In this document: one piece after another, positions 47,772-59,214 of the stretch | Numbering within the stretch: position 1 is the first letter of the stretch | Layout of the letters: each line of letters begins with the position of its first letter | NCBI RefSeq assembly: GCF_034479555.1 | Contig: NZ_CP140151.1 | Coordinates: 1,302,001-1,366,000, forward strand | Direction: 5' to 3' | Origin: Chromohalobacter canadensis | Lineage (GTDB): Bacteria > Pseudomonadota > Gammaproteobacteria > Pseudomonadales > Halomonadaceae | Length of the DNA stretch: 64,000 bases | The notes under the pieces: model-generated | Told to the model about the DNA's origin: nothing | Database searches by the model: none | What the model saw: the letters and a program-made list of their open reading frames with translations, nothing else | Position numbers and translations under genes: made by a program

Positions 47772-48827
47772 TCAATCGTCGAGATACGGGCCATGCAGGA
47801 CGCGGTCAGCATGCCCCAGGCGGCTGGAGGCCGTGTTGTGCTGATGCCAGTAGGGATACAGCAGCGCCGGGCGGCTGACTTTCTCGATGGCGGCGATCTC
47901 GTCGGGCTTGAGCGTGAGCTCGGCGCTCGCCAGGTTGTCCTTGAGCTGCTCATCCTTGCGGGCGCCGATCACCTCAGTGGACACGCCGGATCGGGTCAGC
48001 GTCCAGGCTAGCGCCACCTGGGCGGCGGACACACCGTGCCCGTCGGCCACGTCGACCAGCACGTCGATCAAGTCGAAGAGCTTGTCCTCATCGTGGATCG
48101 GCGGCTCGGTCCAGCCCTGACTGAAACGCGTGCCATCGAGATGGCGCTGGTCGCGGCGATACTTGCCCGAGAGCAAGCCGCCCGCCAGCGGGCTCCACAC
48201 CATGGTACCCAGCCCCTGATCGACGGCCGCCGGCATCAGCTCGTACTCGGCGTCACGGGCTTGGGCGGTGTAGTGGATCTGCTGGCAGATCGGCTTGATG
48301 AAGTTGTGCCGTTCGCAGACCTGGAGCGCCTTCATGACGTGCCAGGCGGACCAGTTGGAAACGCCGTAATAGCGAATCTTGCCGTCGCGCACCAGCTGAT
48401 CCATGGTGGCCAACGTCTCTTCCAGCGGCGTAAGGCCGTCCCACTGGTGCATCAGGTAGAGATCCAGGTGGTCGGTCTGCAGCCGTTTCAGGCTGGCCTC
48501 GCACTGGCGCAGAATGTGATAACGCGACAGGCCGTCGTCGTTGGGGCCACCCCCCATCGGGAAGCGCACCTTACTGGCGATCAGCACATCGTCGCGCTTG
48601 GTCTTGAGCGCCTCGCCGAGAATCTCCTCGGAGCGGCCCTCAGAGTACATGTTGGCGGTGTCGAAGAAGTTGACGCCACGCTCGATGGCCATGTCGATCT
48701 GGCGCTGGGCGTCGCCCAGGCCGGTGTCGCCGACGCTGGCCATCTTGCCGACGCCGCCGAAGGTCATCGTGCCAAGCGTCAGTGCAGAAACGCGCAGGCC
48801 AGAATGGCCGAGATGACGATATTCCAT
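47772..48827 (-). CDS. Aldo/keto reductase (1)
   Basis: NADPH-dependent oxidoreductase of 351 residues. The AKR fold is clear: MEYRHLGHSGLRVSALTLGT opening, catalytic Asp/Tyr in GVNFFDTANMYSEGRSEEIL, Lys in LIASKVRF, His in LMHQWDG, and the cofactor segment VIGARKDEQLKDNL. Start at 48827 follows GGAGAG. Substrate is unknown. It neighbours a second AKR gene on the same strand (72-base gap) and may form an operon with it. Confidence 0.9.
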   Translation of the reverse strand: MEYRHLGHSGLRVSALTLGTMTFGGVGKMASVGDTGLGDAQRQIDMAIERGVNFFDTANMYSEGRSEEILGEALKTKRDDVLIASKVRFPMGGGPNDDGLSRYHILRQCEASLKRLQTDHLDLYLMHQWDGLTPLEETLATMDQLVRDGKIRYYGVSNWSAWHVMKALQVCERHNFIKPICQQIHYTAQARDAEYELMPAAVDQGLGTMVWSPLAGGLLSGKYRRDQRHLDGTRFSQGWTEPPIHDEDKLFDLIDVLVDVADGHGVSAAQVALAWTLTRSGVSTEVIGARKDEQLKDNLASAELTLKPDEIAAIEKVSRPALLYPYWHQHNTASSRLGHADRVLHGPYLDD

Positions 48828-48899
48828 GTTAGCTCTCCTGATTGATGACGAAATGGCGACCGTCGCCTTTACCATGCGCGAGGACGGTCGCGCCAGCGG

Positions 48900-49901
48900 C
48901 TACCAGTCCTCCCGCGCGGGAGGTGCCATGAATTCAGGGCCCACGGGGTCCGTGACGTGCTCCTCGATGATGGCATCGATATCGCGTAGATCGCTGGCGG
49001 TCAGCGACCAACCGCCAAGCGCGTCAAGGGGCGTCACCTGATCCGGACGTCGCGCACCCCACAGGGCGATGGCATTGGGATGGGAATCGAGCACCCAGCG
49101 CACCGCCAGGGCCAATACCGGCTTGTCGTGACGCTCGCGCGCGAGTTTCGTCAGCGCCTCGACCACCGCCAGGTACTGCGTGAAACGGGGCGCCTGGAAT
49201 TTGGGATCGGATTTCCGCAGATCGTCGCCGGTGAAAGCCGAATCCGCGTGCATCTTGCCCGTCAACAAGCCGCGACACAGCGCACCATAGGCCAGAAAGA
49301 TCAGCCCCTCACGCTGCGCATAAGGAATGATGTCGCGCTCAGCATCGCGCTCAAACAGATTGAGCGGCGGCTGCACGCTGTGCAGCGGCGCTGCCTGACG
49401 AAAGGCATCGCACTGCTCGGGGCTGAAGTTGCTGACGCCGATCGCACGGATCTTGCCGGCACTATAGAGGCGCTGCATGGCGTTGGCGGTTTCCTCCATC
49501 GGTACCCGGGGATCCGGCCAATGGATCTGGTACAGATCGATCGCTTCGGTGCGCAAGCGCCGCAGCGAGTCTTCCACCTCCTTCTCGATGCGCGCCGCCG
49601 AGGCATTGCGCACCACGCCGTCGCTCCCTTCCTGCCACTCGAGCGCCGTCTTGGTGGCGAGCACCACCTTGTCACGCTGCCCGTACTCAGCCAGCGCCCG
49701 GCCGACGACCTCTTCGGAGTGCCCGAACCCATAGGCCGGTGCGGTATCGATCAGCGTAATGCCGCGATCCAGTGCGGCATGAATGGTACGCACCGCATTG
49801 GCGTCATCGGCACCGCCCCATTTCCAACCACCGATGGCCCAGGTGCCGAGCCCCACTCGTGACGGCGTGAGGTCGGTCCCCGGTATCGTGATGCTTTCCA
49901 T
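48900..49901 (-). CDS. Aldo/keto reductase (2)
   Basis: AKR of 333 residues of a different subgroup from its neighbour. Catalytic residues are visible in GITLIDTAPAYGFGHSEEVV, VLATKTALEW and YQIHWPDP. The cofactor end ALWGARRPDQV is present. Ribosome site GGAGAG. Substrate is unknown. Confidence 0.9.
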   Translation of the reverse strand: MESITIPGTDLTPSRVGLGTWAIGGWKWGGADDANAVRTIHAALDRGITLIDTAPAYGFGHSEEVVGRALAEYGQRDKVVLATKTALEWQEGSDGVVRNASAARIEKEVEDSLRRLRTEAIDLYQIHWPDPRVPMEETANAMQRLYSAGKIRAIGVSNFSPEQCDAFRQAAPLHSVQPPLNLFERDAERDIIPYAQREGLIFLAYGALCRGLLTGKMHADSAFTGDDLRKSDPKFQAPRFTQYLAVVEALTKLARERHDKPVLALAVRWVLDSHPNAIALWGARRPDQVTPLDALGGWSLTASDLRDIDAIIEEHVTDPVGPEFMAPPAREDW

Positions 49902-50127
49902 GTTGCTCTCCTTTGTCTGTCAGCGGCATACGTGCCGCTTCCCCGGAACGCTATCAAGCGTGGCCGCCGGCAGCGGCTTTGACAAGATTTGCAGGAGAGA
50001 AACCGCATACGGGCGAGCGCTCCCGGCGCCCCGCTGCGTCGAGCGGGGGCTTTTATCCGGGTGAAGCGTGTCGATCAGCGCATCATGCGCGCTGGTAGGT
50101 ATTGACTCCGACGTGCTGGCCGCCGGC

Positions 50128-51180
<1,053 letters not shown>

Positions 51181-51206
51181 CTATCGCGCGGGTACGTCGC
51201 CCGGTG

Positions 51207-53396
51207 TTACAGGGTGCAGGACACGCATCCCTCGACTTCCGTGCCTTCCAGCGCGGCCTGGCGCAGACGCACGTAGTACAGCGTCTTGATGCCCTGGCGC
51301 CAGGCGTAAATCTGCGCCCGGTTGATGTCGCGTGTGGTCGCGGTATCGCGGAAGAACAACGTCAACGACAGCCCCTGGTCGACGTGCTGCGTCGCCTCGG
51401 CATAGGTGTCGATGATCTTCTCGGGGCCGATCTCGTAGGCGTCCTGATAATATTCCTGGTTGTCGTCGTTGAGATACGGGGCCGGGTAATAGACGCGCCC
51501 CAGCTTGCCTTCCTTGCGGATCTCGATCTTCGACACCACCGGGTGAATGCTCGACGTCGAATGGTTGATATAGGAAATCGAACCGGTCGGCGGCACCGCC
51601 TGGAGGTTACGGTTGAAAAGCCCATGCGCCATGACCGAGGCCTTGAGCTCGCGCCAGTCGTCCTGGGTCGGCACGTGAATGCCGGCCTTGTCGAACAGCT
51701 CGCGGACACGCGCGGTACGCGGCCCCCACGCCTGCTCGGTGTACTTGTCAAAGTACACGCCGCTGGCATAGTCCGACGCCGCGAAGCCGGCGAAGGCCAC
51801 GCCCCGCTCGATCGCCAACTGATTGGAAGCGCGCAGCGCGTGATAGGTCACGGTGTAGAAATACAGGTTGGTGAAGTCCAACCCTTCTTCGCTGCCGTAA
51901 TGGATGTGCTCGCGGGCCAGATAGCCATGCAGGTTCATCTGCCCCAGGCCGATCGCATGCGAATGCTTGTTGGCCTCGGAGATCGACGGCACCGAATTGA
52001 TGTCGCTCATCTCGGAGACCGCCGTCAGCCCGCGAATCGCGGTCTCGACCGTGGCCCCAAAGTCCGAGGAATCCATGGTCTTGGCGATGTTCAGCGAGCC
52101 GAGGTTGCAGGAAATGTCCTCGCCGATGCGCTCGTAGCCCAGGTCCGCCTCGTAATCGGACGGCGTGTTGACCTGCAGAATTTCCGAACACAGGTTGCTC
52201 ATGTTGATGCGTCCGGCGATCGGGTTGGCGCGATTCACCGTGTCCTCGAACATCACGTACGGGTAACCCGACTCGAACTGGACTTCCGCCAGCGTCTGGA
52301 ACAGCTCGCGCGCGCTGATCTTGGTCTTGCGGATACGCGCGTCGTCGACCATCTCGTAATACTTCTCGGTCACGCTGATATCGCCGAACGGCTTGCCGTA
52401 GACGCTCTCGACATCATAGGGCGAGAACAGGTACATCGGCTCGTTGCGCTTGGCCAGCTCGAAGGTGATATCCGGAATCACCACGCCCAGTGACAGCGTC
52501 TTGATGCGGATCTTCTCGTCGGCGTTCTCGCGCTTGGTGTCGAGGAAACGCAGGATGTCCGGATGGTGCGCGTTGAGATACACCGCACCGGCACCCTGCC
52601 GCGCGCCCAGCTGGTTGGCATAGGAGAAGGCGTCTTCGAGCATCTTCATGATCGGAATGATGCCCGAGGACTGGTTCTCGATATGCTTGATCGGTGCGCC
52701 CGCCTCGCGGATGTTGCTGAGCAGGAACGCGACACCACCGCCCCGCTTGGAGAGCTGCAGCGCCGAATTGATGGAGCGCCCGATGGACTCCATGTTGTCC
52801 TCGATACGCAACAGAAAGCACGAGACCAGCTCGCCGCGCTGCTTCTTGCCGCAATTGAGAAACGTCGGCGTGGCCGGCTGGAAGCGTCCGTGGATGATTT
52901 CATCCATCAACTGCCGAGCTACCGTCTCGTCCCCCTGCGCCAAGGTCAGCGCGACCATGCACACACGGTCCTCGAAACGCTCTAGGTAACGGCGCCCGTC
53001 GAAGGTCTTGAGCGTATAGCTGGTGTAGTACTTGAAGGCCCCGAGGAAGCTCTGAAAACGGAACTTCACATCATAGGCGCGCTCGAACAGCGACTTGATG
53101 AAGGCGAAGTCGTACTGGTCGAGCACCTCCTTCTCGTAGTAGTTCTCCTCGACCAGATACTCGAGCTTTTCCGCCAGCGAATGGAAGAAAACCGTATTCT
53201 GGTTGACGTGCTGCAGGAAGTACTGACGCGACGCCTCACGGTCCGCCTGCAGTTGCAGGCGCCCCTCGTTATCGTAGAGGTTGAGCATCGCATTGAGGGC
53301 GTGATAGTCCAGCGTCTGCGTCGTGCGACTCAGCTCGACGGACGACGCGTTCAAGGACGATGTATTCTCGGTGGTTTCCACGGTGTCATCCAGCAT
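51207..53396 (-). CDS. nrdE: Ribonucleotide reductase class Ib, large subunit
   Basis: Catalytic subunit of 729 residues (E. coli NrdE 714). It has the class Ib N-terminal domain rather than a full ATP cone, the active-site Cys pairs ([18 protein letters not shown]), and the C-terminal redox pair CVSCTL that is reduced by NrdH. It overlaps nrdI by 11 bases. Confidence 0.96.
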   Translation of the reverse strand: MLDDTVETTENTSSLNASSVELSRTTQTLDYHALNAMLNLYDNEGRLQLQADREASRQYFLQHVNQNTVFFHSLAEKLEYLVEENYYEKEVLDQYDFAFIKSLFERAYDVKFRFQSFLGAFKYYTSYTLKTFDGRRYLERFEDRVCMVALTLAQGDETVARQLMDEIIHGRFQPATPTFLNCGKKQRGELVSCFLLRIEDNMESIGRSINSALQLSKRGGGVAFLLSNIREAGAPIKHIENQSSGIIPIMKMLEDAFSYANQLGARQGAGAVYLNAHHPDILRFLDTKRENADEKIRIKTLSLGVVIPDITFELAKRNEPMYLFSPYDVESVYGKPFGDISVTEKYYEMVDDARIRKTKISARELFQTLAEVQFESGYPYVMFEDTVNRANPIAGRINMSNLCSEILQVNTPSDYEADLGYERIGEDISCNLGSLNIAKTMDSSDFGATVETAIRGLTAVSEMSDINSVPSISEANKHSHAIGLGQMNLHGYLAREHIHYGSEEGLDFTNLYFYTVTYHALRASNQLAIERGVAFAGFAASDYASGVYFDKYTEQAWGPRTARVRELFDKAGIHVPTQDDWRELKASVMAHGLFNRNLQAVPPTGSISYINHSTSSIHPVVSKIEIRKEGKLGRVYYPAPYLNDDNQEYYQDAYEIGPEKIIDTYAEATQHVDQGLSLTLFFRDTATTRDINRAQIYAWRQGIKTLYYVRLRQAALEGTEVEGCVSCTL

Positions 53397-53790
53397 CTGT
53401 CATCTCCGTCGCCAGGCAGCCATGCACCTTGGCGACATCTTCAGGCGTTCCCATCAATTCGAAGCGGTGCAGCAACGGCACCTGGCACTTGTGCGCGACC
53501 ACGCGACCGGCCAAGCCGAAGGCGGCACCGAAGTTGGTATTGCCGCCGGCCACCACGCCCTCGATCAAAGCCCGGTTGTGGGGATCGTTCAAGAACCGGA
53601 TCACCGGTCCCGGTACCGCCGTACGTGGATCGCCATCGCCATACGTCGGCAAGATCAAGATATAGGGACGTTCCACGCGCAACGGGGCATCGTTACGGCT
53701 ACGCGGGATGGCCTGCGCCGACACGTCGAGCTTTTCGACGAAGCGCCGCGTATTGCCCGATTGCGTGGAAAAGTACACTACATCGCGCAT
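53386..53790 (-). CDS. nrdI: NrdI flavodoxin-like activator
   Basis: FMN protein of 134 residues that supplies the oxidant for the Mn2-Y cofactor of NrdF. The FMN-binding loop [17 protein letters not shown] and the segment [14 protein letters not shown] are clear. It lies between nrdH and nrdE. Confidence 0.95.
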   Translation of the reverse strand: MRDVVYFSTQSGNTRRFVEKLDVSAQAIPRSRNDAPLRVERPYILILPTYGDGDPRTAVPGPVIRFLNDPHNRALIEGVVAGGNTNFGAAFGLAGRVVAHKCQVPLLHRFELMGTPEDVAKVHGCLATEMTDAG

Positions 53791-53806
53791 GCTGCCCCCT
53801 TCCTTA

Positions 53807-54031
53807 TCACGCGAGTTGGCGAATCAACTCGGGACGAAAACCTGACCAATGCTGCGATTCCGCCGCCACGACCACCGGTAACTGGCGATAGCCCAGCGAT
53901 TCGACGGTGCGTACCGCCTCGGGATCCGTGCTGATATCCACCACCGTGTAGTCGATTCCCTGCTTGTCGAGGGCGCGATAGGTGGCGTGGCACTGCATGC
54001 AATCCGGCTTGCTGTAAATCTTGATGCTCAT
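53807..54031 (-). CDS. nrdH: NrdH redoxin
   Basis: Glutaredoxin-like, thioredoxin-reductase-dependent protein of 74 residues. The active site is CMQC ([14 protein letters not shown]) and the specificity segment is WSGFRPELI. It reduces NrdE. The start at 54031 gives the normal length; a 15-codon extension is not conserved. Confidence 0.93.
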   Translation of the reverse strand: MSIKIYSKPDCMQCHATYRALDKQGIDYTVVDISTDPEAVRTVESLGYRQLPVVVAAESQHWSGFRPELIRQLA

Positions 54032-54128
54032 GAGAATGATAAGCCTTTGTTTTCGCAAAGAAGTGAGATAAGACAAAAAATAATCGATCAGGGACGACGC
54101 GCCGCCATCTCAGGCACCGCGTCTCAAT

Positions 54129-54174
54129 ACACCATATATGGTAGTACAAACTGGGGAGCCCGCATAGATATTGA
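54129..54174. promoter_or_regulatory. NrdR box pair upstream of nrdHIEF
   Basis: ACACCATATATGGTA (54129-54143) matches the NrdR box closely. A weaker second copy, CGCATAGATATTGA (54161-54174), is centred about 31 bases away, the spacing expected for two NrdR boxes. They lie about 100-140 bases upstream of the nrdH start. Confidence 0.75.
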
Positions 54175-54242
54175 CGGTGACGCAGAAATTCGTTACGCGC
54201 AAATCCGTCGGCAAAACCCATCTATGACGGGGGAGAAACGAC

Positions 54243-55475
54243 TCAGCGACGCGCGGCCGACTTGGCCAGATAGCCTTCCATCAGCCATTGCAGCGGCCCG
54301 GCCCGGCGCGCGGCTCCCAAGGCCAAATGGCGCACGATACGCGCCGGGGGGCGCGTATCGCCGTACAACGCCACCAGCGCTCGCGAGGCATGCCACAAAG
54401 GCAAGATCACACGCTGATGGTGCCGCGCATACACCGCTAACTGCGCTGGCGCCCCGACATCCTCTACCGCCTTGTCGTGATGTGTCAGCGCATCGACCAG
54501 CCGACGCACACTGGCCAACCCGACGTTGAAGCCATGCGCCGTGACCGGGTGCAGCCCCACCGCTGCATCGCCCACCAACGCCACGCGATCGGCGACCAGA
54601 TGCTCGGCACGACTGACCGAGAGCGGATAATCGTGCAACGTGCCACGGCAGCTCATCTCGCCCACGCTGCCCTGGTAAAGGCGCGTCGCCTCCGCCGCGA
54701 ATGCTTCCGACGACAACGCCTTGAGCCATTCGGCGTCGTGTGGCGGGAGCGTCATCACCAGCGACGCGGTATCGCCCGCCAGCGGCAGCAATGCCAAGCC
54801 ACGTTCACCACTGAACCATGACCAGGTCACTTCCCGATGGGGCCGCGCATGCGCCATGCGTCGCACCAGTAGACGCTGGCCGGTGTCGTGAATCTGCGCA
54901 GAGAGTCCCGCCAGGCGGCGCGTCGCCGACAAACGACCATCGGCGGCCACCACCAGACGCGCGGGAATTTGCGCCTGATCGTCGAGCAATACACTACGCC
55001 AGCCAGGGCCGGCGCCCAATGCACTCACCCGGCGTCCGGTGACGAGCTGGATATGTTCGACGCCCTGCACCGCCTCGAACGCGGCACGCCTGATGACATG
55101 GTTAGCGACGAGTTGGCCAATACTGTCTTGACCCTCTCGCCCACGGCCCTCTCCTCGTGCACTGGCCAGGGTCATGCCCCGCGGGCTGGCTCCGTTGTAG
55201 AGACGCGCCTCGCGAATCGGTGCCATCTGTCTTGCGGGGATATCGATGCCCGCCGCCGCCAGTTGCTCGCGCGAGGCATGGGTCAGGGCGATCTCACGTC
55301 CGTCGTCGTCAGGCGAAGCCAACGCCGTGTAAGGCGCGGCATCGATCAACGTGACCGACAAATCCAGCGCCGCCAGCTCCAATGCCAAGCACAACCCGAT
55401 CGGCCCCGCGCCGACGATCGCGACATCTTTGATAGCAACATCCTTAAGAGCGACATCTCTGGCAGGTTGCGACAT
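54243..55475 (-). CDS. FAD-dependent ubiquinone-biosynthesis-type hydroxylase (UbiH/F/M family)
   Basis: Class A flavin monooxygenase of 410 residues. GxGxxG motif VAIVGAGPIGLCLALELAAL, the DG motif VVAADGRLSATRRLAGL, and the GD motif VALVGDAAVGLHPVTAHGFN with the UbiH-type family signature. It should hydroxylate a polyprenyl phenol ring. The exact position (C1, C5 or C6) cannot be set. The N-terminus has three near-repeats of KDVAI encoded by about 15-base DNA repeats. Monocistronic, divergent from nothing close; its 3' end faces the nrd promoter. Confidence 0.88.
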   Translation of the reverse strand: MSQPARDVALKDVAIKDVAIVGAGPIGLCLALELAALDLSVTLIDAAPYTALASPDDDGREIALTHASREQLAAAGIDIPARQMAPIREARLYNGASPRGMTLASARGEGRGREGQDSIGQLVANHVIRRAAFEAVQGVEHIQLVTGRRVSALGAGPGWRSVLLDDQAQIPARLVVAADGRLSATRRLAGLSAQIHDTGQRLLVRRMAHARPHREVTWSWFSGERGLALLPLAGDTASLVMTLPPHDAEWLKALSSEAFAAEATRLYQGSVGEMSCRGTLHDYPLSVSRAEHLVADRVALVGDAAVGLHPVTAHGFNVGLASVRRLVDALTHHDKAVEDVGAPAQLAVYARHHQRVILPLWHASRALVALYGDTRPPARIVRHLALGAARRAGPLQWLMEGYLAKSAARR

Positions 55476-55589
55476 GCGCCCTCCGCGTCAAATGAGCGTA
55501 CCCAGACTAGGCACGCCACCATCATAATCGACACGACGCTCGCGCGTCATAAGCGTGACAATGGGTCGCTATGTACGAAAAGTCGGCAA

Positions 55590-55614
55590 GACGACCCGGC
55601 AAGACCGGGTCGTC
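55590..55614 (-). terminator. Hairpin terminator of fbaB
   Basis: GACGACCCGG (55590-55599) and CCGGGTCGTC (55605-55614) form a perfect 10-bp stem 23 bases after the fbaB stop. On the minus strand it is followed by TTGCCGACTTTT, a weak T tract. Confidence 0.7.
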
Positions 55615-55637
55615 GTCACGTGTCGTTGGGTCGTGCG

Positions 55638-56690
55638 TCAGGCGAGGGTGACCTCGGGGGAGAGGTAGACGTCCTGAATGGCGTTGAGCAGTTCGACGCC
55701 TTCGTTCATCGGCTTCTGGAACGCCTTGCGTCCGGAAATCAGGCCCATGCCGCCAGCGCGCTTGTTGATCACCGCCGTGCGCACGGCCTCACCGAGGTCG
55801 GAATGGCCCTTGGAGCCACCGCCGGAGTTGATCAGCCCGGCACGGCCCATGAAGCAGTTCGCCACCTGATAGCGAGCCAGGTCCACGGGGTTGTCGCTGG
55901 TCAGCTCGTCGTAGACCTTGTCGTGGGTATGCCCGAAACCGACGGCACGATAACCGCCGTTGTTCTCCGGCAGTTTCTGTTTGACGATATCTGCCTTGAG
56001 GGTCGCCGCCATGTGGATCGCCTGGCCGGTCAAGTCCGAGGCGACGTGATAGTCCGTGCCCTCGTGCTTGAACGCCGGATTGCGCAGATAGGACCACAAC
56101 ACGGTGACCATGCCCAGCTCATGCGCGCGCTCGAAGGCCTCGCTGATTTCCTGAATCTGGCGCCGGCTCTCGGGCGAACCGAAGTAGATGGTTGCGCCCA
56201 CCGCCACGCAGCCCATGTCGTGCGCCTGTTCGACCTGCGCGAATAGCGTCTGATCGTAGATCGCTGGATAGGTCAGCGTCTCGTTGTGGTTGAGCTTGAG
56301 CATGAAGGGAATCTTGTGCGCATACCGGCGCGCCACCGAGGACAGCACGCCCAGCGTCGAGGCCACGCCGTTGCAGCCCCCCTCAATGGCCAACTCGACG
56401 ATGTTCTTGGGATCGAAGTAAAGCGGATTGGGTGCGAACGACGCCCCGGCAGAGTGCTCGATCCCCTGATCGACCGGGAGGAAACTCAGGTAGCCGGTCC
56501 CCGCCAAGCGGCCATGATTGTAAAGCGTCTGCATATTGCGCAGCACGTGCGGGCTGCGGTCGTTTTCCGACATCACCCGATCGATGAAATCTGGCCCCGG
56601 CAGGTATAAATCTTCCTTGCGAAACGTCTGGCACTGGTGCTCCAGCAATGTTTCCGCCTCAGCCCCCAAGAGCCTTGCGATATCGGTCAT
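55638..56690 (-). CDS. fbaB: Class I fructose-bisphosphate aldolase
   Basis: DhnA-type class I aldolase of 350 residues (E. coli FbaB 350). Schiff-base Lys is in [15 protein letters not shown]. Family segments are [33 protein letters not shown], and [14 protein letters not shown]. It cleaves fructose 1,6-bisphosphate without metal. A class II enzyme is encoded 4 kb away, so the strain has both. Confidence 0.95.
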   Translation of the reverse strand: MTDIARLLGAEAETLLEHQCQTFRKEDLYLPGPDFIDRVMSENDRSPHVLRNMQTLYNHGRLAGTGYLSFLPVDQGIEHSAGASFAPNPLYFDPKNIVELAIEGGCNGVASTLGVLSSVARRYAHKIPFMLKLNHNETLTYPAIYDQTLFAQVEQAHDMGCVAVGATIYFGSPESRRQIQEISEAFERAHELGMVTVLWSYLRNPAFKHEGTDYHVASDLTGQAIHMAATLKADIVKQKLPENNGGYRAVGFGHTHDKVYDELTSDNPVDLARYQVANCFMGRAGLINSGGGSKGHSDLGEAVRTAVINKRAGGMGLISGRKAFQKPMNEGVELLNAIQDVYLSPEVTLA

Positions 56691-56886
56691 GTAGCTTCCT
56701 CCCTGTCATCCAAGCCTGGCTATACGCACGGCGTGGCAGCCGACGTCGATCGTCAGGCTGGCACATGCTTGTGGAGCATAGCAATTCACGCTCGCCACGT
56801 AAGCGTCAATGTCGCGTCCGGCATTCGCCACGTGCTCTGGTATGATGCGCATCAATCTCCGGCACACTCATGCAAGGGCCATCCGC

Positions 56887-57252
56887 ATGCTGTCCATCCT
56901 ACGGGGTTTTCTGATTCTGACGGCGTTTTTGATGCTTGGCGACATCACCGTCGAGCTATTCGCACTCCCGCTCTCCAGCGGGGTCGCCGGTATGTTATTG
57001 CTCACCCTCTGGCTGTTGCTGCGCCGCCGCTTGAGCCACGACCTCGGCGCCGCCAGCCAACCGCTGATCGGTATGCTGGCGCTACTCATCATGCCCGGCG
57101 TCGTCGGCATCTTCTTCCAGGCCGACGAATTCAGCGGCCAATGGCTGACCATCTTCATCGCTCTTATCCTGGGCACGCTGCTCAGCTCGTTAACCACGCT
57201 GTGGCTGATGCAACGCCTGGTTGCCTCGCCCCGGGAGCGGCCGCATGAGTGA
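56887..57252 (+). CDS. CidA/LrgA-family membrane protein
   Basis: Holin-like membrane protein of 121 residues with four helices (ALPLSSGVAGMLLLTLWLLL; LLIMPGVVGIFFQADEF is the family signature). It pairs with the LrgB-type protein downstream, overlapping it by 8 bases. In Staphylococcus such pairs influence lysis and in plants glycolate export; the proteobacterial function is unclear. The start at 56887 is preferred over in-frame upstream ATGs. Confidence 0.87.
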   Translation: MLSILRGFLILTAFLMLGDITVELFALPLSSGVAGMLLLTLWLLLRRRLSHDLGAASQPLIGMLALLIMPGVVGIFFQADEFSGQWLTIFIALILGTLLSSLTTLWLMQRLVASPRERPHE

Positions 57253-57973
57253 GCTTTTACTCCGCCTGGAAAGCCTGGCCCACACGCTCCCGCAACGCCC
57301 CGAAACCGCCATCGTGCTCACCCTGGCGGCCTATTTCGCAGGCCTGCGACTCTTTAACTGGCTGCGCTCGCCCGCCTGGTGTCCCCCCATCCTGCTCGCC
57401 GCCTGCCTGCTGGCCGGCTTGCTGGCACTTTTGCCACTCGGCTACACCGAATACCACCGTGGCGTCGGCTGGCTGACCTGGTTGCTGGGTCCCGCTACCG
57501 TTGCGCTGGGCGTACCGCTCTACCAGCAGGTGCATCACATTCGAACATTGTGGAAGCCCATCGTGCTGACCTTGCCCCCTGCGGCGATCCTGGCCGCGGG
57601 CTATGCCGTGGGCATCGCCTGGCTACTGGATGCTCCGCCGACGGTGCTCGCCTCGCTGGCACCCAAATCGGTGACCGCGCCCATCGCCATGGGCATCGTC
57701 GAGGAGCTGCGGGGCTCGGTTCCGCTGTTGATGGGCGCTTTGCTGATCACCGGGGTGATGGCCACGCTCAGCATCACGCTGTTGGCGCGCTGGGGAAACA
57801 TCCACGATCCGCGCGTCATCGGCTTCGCGCTGGGCGTCAACGGCCACGCCATCGGCACCGTGCGTGCCTTCGATATCGGCCCCACCGCCGGCGCCTTCGC
57901 CTCGCTGGGCATGAGCCTGACCGGTGTGTTCACGGCGCTATGGCTGCCAATGATGTGGTATTTCGTGGGTTAG
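57245..57973 (+). CDS. LrgB/CidB-family membrane protein
   Basis: Membrane protein of 242 residues, LrgB family. Signature segments are APKSVTAPIAMGIVEELRGS, and the C-terminal GVNGHAIGTVRAFDIGPTAGAF. Works with the CidA-like protein encoded immediately upstream. Substrate or role is not known. Confidence 0.9.
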   Translation: MSELLLRLESLAHTLPQRPETAIVLTLAAYFAGLRLFNWLRSPAWCPPILLAACLLAGLLALLPLGYTEYHRGVGWLTWLLGPATVALGVPLYQQVHHIRTLWKPIVLTLPPAAILAAGYAVGIAWLLDAPPTVLASLAPKSVTAPIAMGIVEELRGSVPLLMGALLITGVMATLSITLLARWGNIHDPRVIGFALGVNGHAIGTVRAFDIGPTAGAFASLGMSLTGVFTALWLPMMWYFVG

Positions 57974-58111
57974 ATCTCGTCTGTAGTGACATGAGCTCCC
58001 AAGCTGAATCGTGTCATGTCATGCCGACGTCACGCGGTCTTGGGCAAGCGGGGCGTAACTGCGCTAACATCGGCGCTTCACTGTCGAAGCGGGGCTCCCG
58101 AGCGTCTGTCC

Positions 58112-59203
58112 ATGTCCTATCGCATCGCCATCAATGGTTACGGCCGTATCGGCCAATGTGTCCTGCGAGCCCTCACCGAGCGCCATGCGACTGACTTGGT
58201 CGTCGTCGCCATCAACGAGCTTTCCGATCTCGATACCATCGCCTACCTGACGCGCTACGACACCACTCATGGGCGCTTCCCCGGCCAGGTGGAAACCCGC
58301 GACGGCGCGCTGGTCATCGACGGTCATGCCATCCGCGTGCTGTCCGAGTCCGACCCCTCACGCCTGCCCTGGGATGAACTAGGCATCGACCTGGTGCTGG
58401 AATGCTCGGGTAGCTTCAAGGACCGCGCCACCGCCGAGCGGCATATCGCCGCCGGCGCCCAACGGCTGCTGTTCTCGCAGCCCGCCGAGGCCGATGTCGA
58501 CGCCACCATCGTGCATGGCATCAACGACGCCGAGCTGCGTGCCGACATGCGCATCATCTCCGCCGCGTCCTGCACCACCAACTGTCTGGTGCCGCTGTTG
58601 ACGGTGATCGACGAGGCCCTGGGGCTCGAGCATGGCGTGACCACCACCATTCACTCGGCGATGAACGACCAACCGGTGATCGATGCCTACCACAAGACCG
58701 ATCTACGCCTGACGCGCTCGGCCATGCATTCGATCATCCCCGTGGACACCGGCTTGGCCCGTGGTATCGAACGCCTCATGCCGCATCTGGCCGGGCGCTT
58801 CGAGTGCCTGCACGTGCGCGTGCCGACCATCAACGTCTCGGCCATGGACATGGCGCTCTCGGTGCGCGAAACCACCTCGGCCGAGCAGGTCAATGCGCTG
58901 TTGCAAGCCGCCAGCCACGAGCGCCTCAACGGCCTGCTCGGCCATACCCAGGAACCGGTGACGTCGGTCGACTTCAACCACGATCCGCGCTCGGGTATCG
59001 TGGACGCCACCCAGACCCGCGTGGCCGGCAGCCATCTGATCAAGATGCTGTGCTGGTTCGACAACGAGTGGGGCTTCGCCAACCGCATGCTCGACGTGGC
59101 GACGCACTGGCTGGCACTCGCCGCCCAGAACGCTCCCGCTTCGACGACGTGCACCGCGCCCTCGACCTCCTCGTTGTCGTCTGACATCCCTTCATCCAAG
59201 TGA
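58112..59203 (+). CDS. epd: D-erythrose-4-phosphate dehydrogenase
   Basis: GAPDH-fold enzyme of 363 residues. Catalytic Cys in [11 protein letters not shown]. Features matching Epd rather than GapA are the [18 protein letters not shown] segment and [19 protein letters not shown]. It oxidises D-erythrose 4-phosphate to 4-phosphoerythronate for pyridoxal phosphate synthesis, so it draws on the same tetrose pool as the tetritol genes. The start at 58112 follows family homology ([15 protein letters not shown]). First gene of epd-pgk-fba. Confidence 0.93.
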   Translation: MSYRIAINGYGRIGQCVLRALTERHATDLVVVAINELSDLDTIAYLTRYDTTHGRFPGQVETRDGALVIDGHAIRVLSESDPSRLPWDELGIDLVLECSGSFKDRATAERHIAAGAQRLLFSQPAEADVDATIVHGINDAELRADMRIISAASCTTNCLVPLLTVIDEALGLEHGVTTTIHSAMNDQPVIDAYHKTDLRLTRSAMHSIIPVDTGLARGIERLMPHLAGRFECLHVRVPTINVSAMDMALSVRETTSAEQVNALLQAASHERLNGLLGHTQEPVTSVDFNHDPRSGIVDATQTRVAGSHLIKMLCWFDNEWGFANRMLDVATHWLALAAQNAPASTTCTAPSTSSLSSDIPSSK

Positions 59204-59214
59204 GGAACACGCCC

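Noticed and set aside
50028..50050. GC hairpin with TTTT between the aldo/keto reductase and nrdF
   Set aside because: The T-run is on the plus strand, where no gene reads into it; both neighbouring genes are on the minus strand. I did not list it as a terminator.
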